Position numbers and translations under genes: made by a program
Notes under the pieces: model-generated
The model's database searches: none
Told to the model about the DNA's origin: nothing
What the model saw: the letters and a program-made list of their open reading frames with translations, nothing else
DNA from: Planctomycetota bacterium
GTDB taxonomy: Bacteria; Planctomycetota; B15-G4; SIAN01
Direction of reading: 5' to 3'
Length of the DNA: 64,000 bases
Assembly: GCA_028289345.1 (NCBI GenBank)
Contig: JANQQL010000001.1
Coordinates: 310,001-374,000 of the forward strand
In this document: in pieces, positions 8,050 through 16,311 of the stretch
Layout of the letters: each line of letters opens with the position of its first letter
Position numbering within the stretch: the stretch's first letter is position 1

Positions 8050-9699
8050 ATGAGCGTCCCTTCGCCGCGTCCCATCCGGGAAATTGGCCAACAACTCGGC
8101 CTCGAAGACGAAGACCTGTTCTGCTTCGGGCCCCATCTCGCCAAGGTCGACCTCTCGGTCTTGGACAAGCCGCGGCCGCGTCCCAACTCGGCACGCTTGA
8201 TCCTGGTTTCTGCAATCACCCCCACCCCGGCCGGAGAAGGCAAGACCACGACCACCATTGGCCTCGGCCAGGCGTTTTCCAAGCTCGGCGAATCCGTGTG
8301 CCTGGCGCTGCGAGAGCCCTCCCTGGGCCCCTGCTTGGGCATGAAAGGAGGTGCCACCGGAGGTGGCGGGAGTCAGATCACTCCTGCCGAGCGCATCAAC
8401 CTGCACTTCACCGGCGACTTCCACGCCATCACTGCCGCCCACAACTTGCTGGCTGCCTTGCTCGACAACCACATTTATTCCGGGAACCACTTGGGCATTG
8501 ATCCGCGCCGCATTCTTTGGCGTCGGGTGATTGACATGAACGACCGAGCGTTGCGGGATGTGGTGATCGGCCTTGGTGGCCCCAAGCAAGGAGTGCCGCG
8601 AGAGACCGGTTTCGACATCACCGCCGCCTCCGAAGTGATGGCAATGCTCTGCCTGTCGAAGGACCTGGAAGACCTCCGCCAGCGCCTCGACCGGACCTTG
8701 GTGGCGTTCACCATGGATGGGCGACCGGTCACGGCGGCGAAGCTCAAGGGCAGCGGTGCCATGCTGGCGCTGCTCCGAGACGCTCTGCAGCCGAACCTGG
8801 TGCAGACCTTGGAAGGAACTCCCGCCCTGGTGCACGGAGGCCCCTTCGCCAACATCGCTCACGGCTGCAACAGCGTGGTGGCAACGCGCACCGCTCTTCA
8901 TCTCGCCGACTGGGCCATCACCGAAGCCGGATTCGGCTTCGACCTCGGCGCCGAAAAGTTCTTCGACATCAAGTGTGCGGGCGCGGGCTTCGATGCGGCC
9001 GCTGTCGTGTTGGTCGCCACTTTGCGCGCACTCAAGATGCACGGGGGAGTGCCGTTGCCCCGAGTCCAAGACCCCAACGCCGAAGGAACCGCGGCGGGCC
9101 TGCCCAATCTCGAAAAACACGTCGAGAACATTCGCCACTTCCACAAGCTCCCCATCGTGGCCTTGAACCGTTTCGCCGGAGACACGGACGAGGAGATCCA
9201 GGTGGTTCGCGATTGGTGCGCAAAACACGGAGTCGCGTTTGCCGTTTCCGACCACTTTGCTCGGGGCGGCGATGGTGCCTTGGACCTGGCCCGCACCATC
9301 GTTGAACAAACTCAGAAGGAGTTCACGCCGTTGCAAACGCTGTATGACTGGAGCGACGACGTTCCGGAAAAGATTCGCAAGGTCGCCACGACCATGTACG
9401 GCGCCAAAGAGGTGGTCTTCACCAAGTCCGCAAAATCCGACCTCGACGACATTCAACGACTGGGATACGAATCTCTTCCAATTTGTATCGCGAAGACCCA
9501 AAGCTCACTGTCGGACGATCCCCGTTTGCGCGGCCGTCCGCGCGACTTCGAGGTCACCGTGCGCCGCGTTCAGATCAACGCCGGCGCGGGCTTCCTGGTG
9601 GTTCTCACCGGCGAGATCCTGCGCATGCCCGGACTCCCGAAGGCTCCCCTCGCCGAGTCACTCGACGTTCGCGACGGCATGATCACCGGCTTGAGCTGA
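8050..9699 (+). CDS. fhs: Formate-tetrahydrofolate ligase
   Basis: 549 residues, close to the usual ~555. The enzyme makes 10-formyl-THF from formate, THF and ATP in the cytoplasm. Family motifs are TPAGEGKTTTTIGLGQA (P-loop), CLALREPSLGPCLGMKGGA, the AITAAHNLLAALLDNHI block, NIAHGCNS, EAGFGFDLGAEKF and NRFAGDTDEE. The ATG at 8050 was chosen because it matches the family N-terminus; the open frame extends to 7993 without similarity. It is followed 40 bases later by ftcD. Both enzymes act on formyl/formimino groups carried on THF, so the pair may channel one-carbon units. Confidence 0.95.
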   Translation: MSVPSPRPIREIGQQLGLEDEDLFCFGPHLAKVDLSVLDKPRPRPNSARLILVSAITPTPAGEGKTTTTIGLGQAFSKLGESVCLALREPSLGPCLGMKGGATGGGGSQITPAERINLHFTGDFHAITAAHNLLAALLDNHIYSGNHLGIDPRRILWRRVIDMNDRALRDVVIGLGGPKQGVPRETGFDITAASEVMAMLCLSKDLEDLRQRLDRTLVAFTMDGRPVTAAKLKGSGAMLALLRDALQPNLVQTLEGTPALVHGGPFANIAHGCNSVVATRTALHLADWAITEAGFGFDLGAEKFFDIKCAGAGFDAAAVVLVATLRALKMHGGVPLPRVQDPNAEGTAAGLPNLEKHVENIRHFHKLPIVALNRFAGDTDEEIQVVRDWCAKHGVAFAVSDHFARGGDGALDLARTIVEQTQKEFTPLQTLYDWSDDVPEKIRKVATTMYGAKEVVFTKSAKSDLDDIQRLGYESLPICIAKTQSSLSDDPRLRGRPRDFEVTVRRVQINAGAGFLVVLTGEILRMPGLPKAPLAESLDVRDGMITGLS

Positions 9700-9739
9700 C
9701 CCCCGTCCGACCCTCCCTTTCGCAAGCAAGGAATCCTCC

Positions 9740-11428
9740 ATGGCACGACTCGTCGAATGCGTTCCCAATTTCAGTGAAGGGAACGATCTCTCGATCATTC
9801 GCCAGATCACCGACGCAATCGAAACGGTGGACGGGGTCCGTCTGCTCGACGTCGATCCCGGCGCCGCCACCAACCGCACGGTGGTCACCTTCGTTGGGGA
9901 ACCCGACGCCGTCGTCGAGGCGGCCGTGCGAGGAGTCCGCAAAGCGGCGGAACTGATCGACATGTCGAAGCACCACGGCGAGCACCCGCGCTTCGGCGCC
10001 ACCGACGTGTGCCCTCTGGTTCCCGTCTCGGAAGTCACCATGGAAGAGACCGTCGAGTACGCACGCACCTTGGCCCGTCGTCTTGGTGAAGAAGTTGGCA
10101 TCTCCGTGTACTGCTACGAAAACGCCGCTTTGCAAGACAAGCGCCGCAACCTGGCGTACGTGCGGGCGGGAGAGTACGAAGGACTTGCCGACAAAATGTC
10201 CACCGCGGAAGGCAGGCCCGATTTCGGTCCGGAGACGTTTCAACCAAGCACCGGCGCAACAGCCGTGGGCGCACGCGATTTCTTGATCGCCTACAACGTC
10301 AACCTGAACACGACCTCCACCCGCCGCGCCAACGCCATTGCCTTCGACGTCCGAGAGAAAGGACGAATCAAACGTGAGGGCAATCCACTCACCGGGCCGG
10401 TCGTCAAGGATACCGACGGCAATGCCGTCTACCTTCCGGGCAGCCTGAAGTGCGTCAAGGCCATTGGTTGGTTCATTGAAGAGTACGGAGTCGCGCAAAT
10501 CTCGATGAACCTCACCAACATATCAGTCACTGCGGTCCACACCGCGTTCGACGAGGTCTGGAAACGCGCCGAGGCTCGCGGGGTGCGCGTCACCGGTTCG
10601 GAAATCGTCGGACTGATTCCGCTGCAGGCCATGCTCGATGCCGGCCGCTATTTCCTACGCAAACAGCGCCGATCGACCGGGATCTCCGACGCGGAGATCC
10701 TCAAGATCGCCATCAAGTCCATGGGCTTGGATGATCTGGGCCCCTTCGATCCCAATGAGAAGATCATCGAGTACGTCTTGCAGGACAAGGCCGGCAAGCG
10801 CCTGGTGGATCGCACAGTGAAAGGCTTCACCGAGGAAACCGCGTCGGAGTCTCCCGCCCCCGGCGGTGGCTCGGTTTCTGCCGCAGTGGGTGCCCTCGGC
10901 GCCGCCCTGGCCACCATGGTGGCCAACCTGTCGTCGCACAAGCGTGGTTGGGACGAACGATGGGAGGAGTTCTCCGACTGGGCCGAGAAAGGCAAGGCCC
11001 ACCACGACCGGCTCCTCGCGCTGATCGACGAGGACACCGACGCCTTCGATGGAATCATGAATGCGTTCCGACTCCCCCAAGGTAGCGAGGAAGAAGCCGC
11101 CGCTCGAAACCGGGCAGTTCAAGAGGCCACCCGGCGAGCGATCGAAGTGCCGTTTGAGGTCATGGAGGTGTCGCTGGCATCCATGGAAACCATTGAAGCG
11201 ATGGCCCAGCACGGCAATCCGGCCTCGGTTTCTGACGCGGGTGTCGGAGCGCTGTGCGCCCGGCTCGCGGTTCGCGGTGCCTACATGAACGTGCGCATCA
11301 ACTCCGCGGATCTGGAAGACGACTCCGTGCGCAAGGACTTCTTGGACCGTGGCGCCAAGATCCAAGAGCAGGCCGACGCGCATGAGGCCAAGATCCTCGA
11401 GATCGTCGACCAGAAGCTTCAAAACTGA
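9740..11428 (+). CDS. ftcD: Glutamate formiminotransferase / formimino-THF cyclodeaminase fusion
   Basis: 562 residues, the bifunctional form familiar from vertebrates and some bacteria. Residues 1-~330 form the formiminotransferase (LVECVPNFSEGND at the start; SKHHGEHPRFGATDVCPLVP with catalytic His; GARDFLIAYNVNLNT). Residues ~350-562 form the all-helical cyclodeaminase with the signature SPAPGGGSVSAAVGALGAAL. Together they move the formimino group from formiminoglutamate (histidine breakdown) to THF and release ammonia, giving methenyl-THF. AAGGA seven bases upstream supports the start. No other hut gene lies in the window. It sits between fhs and a peptidase lipoprotein on the same strand. 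Confidence 0.95.
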   Translation: MARLVECVPNFSEGNDLSIIRQITDAIETVDGVRLLDVDPGAATNRTVVTFVGEPDAVVEAAVRGVRKAAELIDMSKHHGEHPRFGATDVCPLVPVSEVTMEETVEYARTLARRLGEEVGISVYCYENAALQDKRRNLAYVRAGEYEGLADKMSTAEGRPDFGPETFQPSTGATAVGARDFLIAYNVNLNTTSTRRANAIAFDVREKGRIKREGNPLTGPVVKDTDGNAVYLPGSLKCVKAIGWFIEEYGVAQISMNLTNISVTAVHTAFDEVWKRAEARGVRVTGSEIVGLIPLQAMLDAGRYFLRKQRRSTGISDAEILKIAIKSMGLDDLGPFDPNEKIIEYVLQDKAGKRLVDRTVKGFTEETASESPAPGGGSVSAAVGALGAALATMVANLSSHKRGWDERWEEFSDWAEKGKAHHDRLLALIDEDTDAFDGIMNAFRLPQGSEEEAAARNRAVQEATRRAIEVPFEVMEVSLASMETIEAMAQHGNPASVSDAGVGALCARLAVRGAYMNVRINSADLEDDSVRKDFLDRGAKIQEQADAHEAKILEIVDQKLQN

Positions 11429-11495
11429 TTCTGCTGGCGACCGCCGGTCGAGGGACAGAAATCAAGCTCGCCCGCACAGAGGAAAGGGAACCCCG

Positions 11496-13301
11496 ATGAA
11501 CCGTTTTTGGATTGCGAGTGCGGGCATCGTGTTGCTGTCTGGTTGCGTCTTGCGCTCCCCGGACCCGGAGAAGATCGGAAAGGCCCAGGCCTTCCTCGAC
11601 GTCTACACCAGGCAGTACCTCAAACTGTCGGCGGAAGCGGCGGAAGCGGAGTGGCGACTCAACACCCGGATCGTCGAGGGAGACAAGAGCAACGCCCAGC
11701 GAGTGGAGGTCGCCCAAGGAGCCTTGGCAGACTTCACCGGATCCGTTCGCGTGATCGAGAAAGCGCGCACCCACCTCGAAGAGGCACGGCACCTGCATCC
11801 GCTGCAGGAAGCTCAACTACGCGCCATTCTTTACCAGGCCGCCGACAACCCCCAGACCGTCCCAGACCTGGTTCGAACGCGCATCAAGGCCGAGGCCCAA
11901 CAGACCGAAACACTGTTCGGTTTCCCGTTCGAGATCGACGGAAAGCCGGTCACCGCCAATGACATCGATCGTGTCTTGACCGAATCCAACAACGAGGCCG
12001 AGCGTTTGCAGGCCTGGGAAGCCTCCAAAGAAGTCGGCACCCACCTGAAACCCGGACTCGCCGAGTTGGTCGAACTGCGCAACGCGACGGTTCAGGCTCT
12101 CGACTATGACAACTACTTCCAATATCAGGTCTCGGAATATGACATGACTGTCGCCGAGATGATGGGCTTGATGGGGCGACTGCTGCGTGAGCTCCGTCCG
12201 CTGTACCGAGAGCTTCACACCATGGCTCGTTATGAGCTAGCCGAGAAGTTCGGCGCGGAAGAGGTGCCGGATCTGATACCGGCGCATTGGCTGCCGAACC
12301 GCTGGGGGCAGAGCTGGGCCTCCATGGTCACCGTGGAAGGCTTCGATCTGGACTCCGCTCTTGCAGCAAAGCAGCCGGAATGGCTCATTCGTCAGGCCGA
12401 GCGTTTCTACATCAGCCTCGGGTTCGATCCTTTGCCCGCGAGCTTCTGGGACAAGTCGAGTCTCTATCCCCTGCCCGCAGGCGCGGACTTCAAGAAGAAC
12501 AACCACGCGAGTGCCTGGCACATGGATCTCCAGGATGACGTGCGCTGCTTGATGAGCGTGGAGCCCAACTCCCGCTGGTACGAAACCACCCATCACGAAC
12601 TCGGCCACATTTATTACTACATGGCCTACACCGATCCGGACGTTCCCCCGCTACTTCGCGAGGGGGCGAACCGCGCGTTCCACGAAGCGATCGGCAGCTT
12701 GCTCGGTATGGCCTCGATGCAGAAATCTTTCGTGCAGGGTCTCGGGCTGATTCCCGAGGAAGCCGAAAGCGACGAGATTCAGGCGCTACTCAAGGAAGCC
12801 TTGGACTTCATCGTGTTCCTCCCTTTCTCCGCGGGAACCATGACCCACTTCGAACACGACCTGTACGCCACCGACCTTCCCATCGAGCAGTACAACCAGC
12901 GATGGTGGGAGTACGTGGCGAAGTTCCAGGGCATTGCCCCACCTCGTCCGAGGGGAGAGGAGTTTTGCGACGCGGCCTCCAAAACTCACATCAACAACGA
13001 CGCGGCCCAGTACTACGACTACGCGCTGTCATTCATCATCTTGCACCAGTTCCACGCCCACATTGCCAAGGCTTTCCTTCAGCAGGATCCGCGCAACACC
13101 AACTATTTCGGCAACCGCGAGATTGGCGACTTCTTGCACGGCGTGTTGAAGCTCGGAGCCACTCGAGACTGGCGCAAGGTCATGAAGGAATCCGTGGGAG
13201 GCCCCATCAGTGCCCAGGCGATTCTGGAGTACTTCGCCCCGCTCATGAACCACTTGAAACAAGTGAACGCCGGACGAACGCACTCCCTGCCGGAGTTCTG
13301 A
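11496..13301 (+). CDS. M2 family peptidyl-dipeptidase (ACE-like) lipoprotein
   Basis: 601 residues. The N-terminus is a lipoprotein signal (MNRFWIASAGIVLLSGC), so the enzyme should be membrane-anchored outside the cytoplasm. The zinc site of M2 peptidases is intact: HHELGH at residues 366-371 (metal His367 and His371, catalytic Glu368), with the third ligand Glu397 in GANRAFHEAIGSLLG. Compared with human ACE there are about two extra residues between HExxH and the Glu. Single-domain bacterial ACE homologues of this length remove C-terminal dipeptides from oligopeptides. The ATG at 11496 has a purine-rich site (GAGGAAAGGGAA) upstream. It lies 67 bases after ftcD on the same strand. Confidence 0.93.
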   Translation: MNRFWIASAGIVLLSGCVLRSPDPEKIGKAQAFLDVYTRQYLKLSAEAAEAEWRLNTRIVEGDKSNAQRVEVAQGALADFTGSVRVIEKARTHLEEARHLHPLQEAQLRAILYQAADNPQTVPDLVRTRIKAEAQQTETLFGFPFEIDGKPVTANDIDRVLTESNNEAERLQAWEASKEVGTHLKPGLAELVELRNATVQALDYDNYFQYQVSEYDMTVAEMMGLMGRLLRELRPLYRELHTMARYELAEKFGAEEVPDLIPAHWLPNRWGQSWASMVTVEGFDLDSALAAKQPEWLIRQAERFYISLGFDPLPASFWDKSSLYPLPAGADFKKNNHASAWHMDLQDDVRCLMSVEPNSRWYETTHHELGHIYYYMAYTDPDVPPLLREGANRAFHEAIGSLLGMASMQKSFVQGLGLIPEEAESDEIQALLKEALDFIVFLPFSAGTMTHFEHDLYATDLPIEQYNQRWWEYVAKFQGIAPPRPRGEEFCDAASKTHINNDAAQYYDYALSFIILHQFHAHIAKAFLQQDPRNTNYFGNREIGDFLHGVLKLGATRDWRKVMKESVGGPISAQAILEYFAPLMNHLKQVNAGRTHSLPEF

Positions 13302-13340
13302 GCCCGCGGGGTCGCCGGCGAAGAAATGTTCCGCGGTCGA

Positions 13341-14069
13341 CTAGCCGTCTCCGCATGGGGGCCGCAGGACCAACTCTTCCGGGACCGCGGTGCCGCCTCG
13401 TTCGATGGCGGAAACCACGGCGTCGGCAACCTGTGGGGGCTGCATCATGGTGCTCCGGTCGATCCCCAGCTGCTCCAAATCCAGACCACAGGTGTCCCAA
13501 GCGACGGTGTCCACCTGGCCCGGGCAAACCGTGACGACCCGGATGTCGTCGGCCCGAAGCTCCTCCCGGATGGCTTCCGAAAACCCGACCAAGCCGAACT
13601 TCGAAGCGCAGTAGGCCCCACTTCCCGGGAATCCTTTCTTCCCCGCAACGGAAGACACGTTCACGATGGTGCCGCCGGAGCCGGCCTCGACCATGACCGC
13701 CGCCGCCGCCCTTGTCATGAGGAAGGCCGCAGTCAGGTTGGTGGCGACCACCTCCTGCCACATCTGGGTCGATGTTTCGGCCAGTCGGGCAGTGCGAAAC
13801 ACCCCCGCGTTGTTGACCAAGAGATCCAGGCTGCCGAGTTCTTTGACGGTTTGCTTGACGGCCGACTCCGCTTGCGATTCCTCCCCGACGTCGCCGGCGA
13901 TGATCAGGGAACGGGGTCCCGCGGCCTCGATCTCGCGGGCCACCTGGGCGAGCTGAGATTCCGTGCGAGCCATGACAGCCACGTCGTACCCCTCCGCCGC
14001 CAGCGAATGTGCAAACGCACGGCCGATGCCTCTTCCCCCCCCCGTCACCAGTGCGACCTTGCCCATCAT
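13341..14069 (-). CDS. Short-chain dehydrogenase/reductase (FabG-like or sepiapterin-reductase-like)
   Basis: 242 residues, a classical SDR. The NAD(P) site is TGGGRGIG near the N-terminus and NNAG lies on strand 4. The catalytic Ser is in IVNVSSVAG and the Tyr/Lys are in YCASKFG, with PGQVDT after strand 6. The Arg/Thr after strand 2 (MARTESQL) suits NADPH. Its start overlaps the stop of the pyruvoyl-tetrahydropterin synthase-like gene (ATGA), so the two are translated together. That context permits a sepiapterin-reductase role in biopterin synthesis. The sequence alone is equally typical of a general FabG-like reductase. Confidence 0.85.
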   Translation of the reverse strand: MMGKVALVTGGGRGIGRAFAHSLAAEGYDVAVMARTESQLAQVAREIEAAGPRSLIIAGDVGEESQAESAVKQTVKELGSLDLLVNNAGVFRTARLAETSTQMWQEVVATNLTAAFLMTRAAAAVMVEAGSGGTIVNVSSVAGKKGFPGSGAYCASKFGLVGFSEAIREELRADDIRVVTVCPGQVDTVAWDTCGLDLEQLGIDRSTMMQPPQVADAVVSAIERGGTAVPEELVLRPPCGDG

Positions 14070-14485
14070 TTGCCTCCGTTCGGCCCGTAGTAGTCCACAT
14101 AGTTGCGCGGCGATTCGTACAGCCGGACTCGATGCAGGATCCCCGGCGGCAATGCCTCGTGGAGCTGTCCGTAAATCCCGACGGCGACGTTCTCCGCCGT
14201 GGGGACGATTCCCTCGAGGAACGCTGGGTCACAGTTGAGATTCTTGTGATCCACTTGGTCGATGACCCGCTCTTGCATGATCTTCTTGAGCTCTTTGAGG
14301 TCGAAAAGCATGCCGGTCTCGGGATTCACTGGCCCTGCCACCGTCACCTCGAGGGTGTAGTTGTGGCCGTGGCCGCTCGGGTGGGCGCAGTCCCCGTAGA
14401 CCCTGCGATTCTCTTCCTCGCTCCACTCGGGCTTGGCCAGAGTGTGAGCGGCGGAGAACTCGGCTTGTCGGGTGATGAAGATCAT
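14066..14485 (-). CDS. 6-pyruvoyl-tetrahydropterin synthase / QueD family protein
   Basis: 139 residues from the ATG at 14485. Fold and active-site residues are all present: zinc His in FSAAHTL and in HGHNYTLEV, catalytic Asp/His in DHKNLN, and the pterin anchor motif PTAEN. The cysteine lies five residues before HGH (CAHPSGHGHNY), as in animal PTPS. Bacterial QueD has three residues there (C-x3-HGH). This leans towards 6-pyruvoyl-tetrahydropterin synthase rather than 6-carboxy-tetrahydropterin synthase, and no queC, queE or queF is nearby. It is co-translated with the SDR gene. Confidence 0.85.
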   Translation of the reverse strand: MIFITRQAEFSAAHTLAKPEWSEEENRRVYGDCAHPSGHGHNYTLEVTVAGPVNPETGMLFDLKELKKIMQERVIDQVDHKNLNCDPAFLEGIVPTAENVAVGIYGQLHEALPPGILHRVRLYESPRNYVDYYGPNGGK

Positions 14486-14588
14486 GCAGTCCTCGAAAGG
14501 TCCGGCCCCTGGGGCTCGTTTCGGCCCGCGGGGGCACCGTCTGACGCGCGGCGCCTGGAAACTCCTCGTTTCCGCACCAAGTATTGCT

Positions 14589-14616
14589 TTGCATCGGCCG
14601 GGGGGAACCTTATCTT
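14589..14616 (+). promoter_or_regulatory. Candidate sigma-70 promoter for tRNA-Asp
   Basis: TTGCAT (14589-14594) and TATCTT (14611-14616) are separated by 16 bases, each matching the -35/-10 consensus at four of six positions. Initiation would fall near 14623, about 37 bases before the tRNA. The 175-base gap between the pterin gene start and the tRNA holds nothing else I can name. Confidence 0.4.
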
Positions 14617-14659
14617 TCCCGGCCGTCTTCCGCCGGACCCCAAGGGGTCTGACGACCGC

Positions 14660-14736
14660 GGGGGTGTAGCTCAGATGGTTAGAGCGTTGGCCTGTCACGC
14701 CAAAGGTCGCGAGTTCGAGTCTCGTCACCCTCGCCA
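14660..14736 (+). tRNA. tRNA-Asp (anticodon GTC)
   Basis: A complete 77-base cloverleaf. The acceptor stem GGGGGTG pairs with CACCCTC (one G-T pair). The D arm is AGCTC...GAGC, the anticodon arm has loop CTGTCAC with anticodon GTC at 14694-14696, and the T arm is GCGAG-TTCGAGT-CTCGT. The discriminator base is G and CCA is encoded. It lies between the divergent pterin gene pair and glcDEF. Confidence 0.95.
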
Positions 14737-14865
14737 CTTTTCTTCTTCCTGCCGGACCGGCAGCATCACCGGTGAAGAAAAGATGGACCCGGCCTCCCTC
14801 GGAGAGGGCCGCGTCACCGTCCGGCTTTCGCGACCAGGAAGGGTCCTGGACCCGGAGGAAAAGCC

Positions 14866-16311
14866 GTGAAGAAATCGTCGGCGGCTCCCCTCCAGGAGCT
14901 GGTCCGAATCCTCTCTGCGGATCAGGTACTCACGTCCCCCGCCGATCTGCTGACCTATGACGCGGATGGACTGACTCAACACCGGGCCATTCCTCGAGCG
15001 GTGGTTCTTCCTCACAGCACGGACCAGGTGGCCCGCGTCGTTCGCTGGTGCCATGAGCGAGGGGTGCCTTTCGTTCCCCGGGGAGCCGGCACCGGTCTCA
15101 GCGGCGGCGCACTTCCCTGCGAGTCCGGAATCATTCTCGAGCTGGCACGCATGAATCGACTGCTGGAGGTGAACGTCGACGAGCGATTCGCCCAAGTACA
15201 GGTCGGGTTGATCAATCAGGAATTGTCGGAAGCCGTGCGCGAACACGGGCTCTTCTACGCCCCGGACCCTTCGAGCCAGAGCGCCTGCACGATCGGTGGC
15301 AACATCGCCGAGAACAGTGGCGGCCCCCACTGCATGAAGTACGGGATGACCACCCAGCACATTCTTGGCGCGACCATCGTGTTGCCCGAAGGCACGGTCA
15401 CTCACTTTGGGGGTCCCCACTCGGGACTGCCGGGTCTGGACCTCCTCGGGCTATTCGTGGGATCCGAGGGCACCTTTGGCGTGGTGACCGAAGCTCTGGT
15501 GGCTCTGCAGAAGATTCCCGCCTGCACCCGACTTCTGTTCGTGGCGTTCCGGGAGCTGGTGAATGCCTGTCGAGCCGTCGGGAAGATGGTGGCTCGCGGG
15601 ATGGAGCCCGCAGCTCTTGAAATGATCGACCAGACCACCATTCAAGTCATCGAACAGTCCGTGTTTGCCTGCGGTCTGCCCGAAGATGCCGGGGGCGTGC
15701 TCCTCGTAGAACTGGACGGACTCCCGACCCAAGTGGACGCCGACAGCGAACTCGTGCGCGAAATCTCGAGTGAGCTAGGAGCGTTCGAAATCCGCGAGGC
15801 GGACGACGCCGCCCAGCGCCTGCAGCTGTGGAAAGGACGCAAGGCCGCATTCGGCGCCTTGGGTCGACTCAAGCCCGACCTGTACGTGCAAGACGCCGTG
15901 GTGCCTCGCTCCAAGCTCCCTGAGATTCTGAACACGATGATGCAGATTGCTCGCAAGCACGACGTGCTACTTTCGAACGTGTTTCACGCGGGCGATGGCA
16001 ACCTGCATCCCAACATCTCCTTCGACGGGCGCGACGCGCACGAGGCGCGACGGGTAGCCGAGGCGGGCAAGGAAATCATGCAGGCGTGTTTGGACGTCGG
16101 CGGCGCCCTGTCCGGAGAACACGGCATCGGAAGAGAGAAACGCGATTTCATGCCAATGCTGTTCTCGGCGCGTGATCTCGAGGTATTCGCAGACGTGCGA
16201 CGCGTGTTCAATCCCCAAGGACTGTGCAATCCCGACAAAGTCTTGCCGGGGACCAAAGTCTGCCAAGAGTTTCGTCAGGGCATCGAGATCCCGGGAGTCA
16301 CAACTCCATGA
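14866..16311 (+). CDS. glcD: Glycolate oxidase subunit GlcD (FAD-binding)
   Basis: 481 residues. The N-terminal FAD-binding domain of the VAO/PCMH type shows PRAVVLPHSTDQVARVV, VPRGAGTGLSGGA, IGGNIAENSGGPHCMKYG and LFVGSEGTFGVVTEA. The C-terminal FAD-linked oxidase domain shows HAGDGNLHPNI and GGALSGEHGIGREKR. The protein oxidises glycolate to glyoxylate together with GlcE and GlcF. The start is GTG at 14866, preceded by a strong GGAGGAAAA site. Its stop overlaps the glcE start (ATGA). D-lactate dehydrogenases share this architecture, but the glcE and glcF partners favour glycolate. Confidence 0.93.
   Translation: MKKSSAAPLQELVRILSADQVLTSPADLLTYDADGLTQHRAIPRAVVLPHSTDQVARVVRWCHERGVPFVPRGAGTGLSGGALPCESGIILELARMNRLLEVNVDERFAQVQVGLINQELSEAVREHGLFYAPDPSSQSACTIGGNIAENSGGPHCMKYGMTTQHILGATIVLPEGTVTHFGGPHSGLPGLDLLGLFVGSEGTFGVVTEALVALQKIPACTRLLFVAFRELVNACRAVGKMVARGMEPAALEMIDQTTIQVIEQSVFACGLPEDAGGVLLVELDGLPTQVDADSELVREISSELGAFEIREADDAAQRLQLWKGRKAAFGALGRLKPDLYVQDAVVPRSKLPEILNTMMQIARKHDVLLSNVFHAGDGNLHPNISFDGRDAHEARRVAEAGKEIMQACLDVGGALSGEHGIGREKRDFMPMLFSARDLEVFADVRRVFNPQGLCNPDKVLPGTKVCQEFRQGIEIPGVTTP

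Noticed and set aside
7237..9501. 754-codon minus-strand frame opposite fhs
   Set aside because: It is antisense to a clear formate-THF ligase and the end of the NPCBM gene.
14746..14766. CTGCCGG/CCGGCAG inverted repeat after tRNA-Asp as terminator
   Set aside because: There is no T run on either strand and almost no loop.
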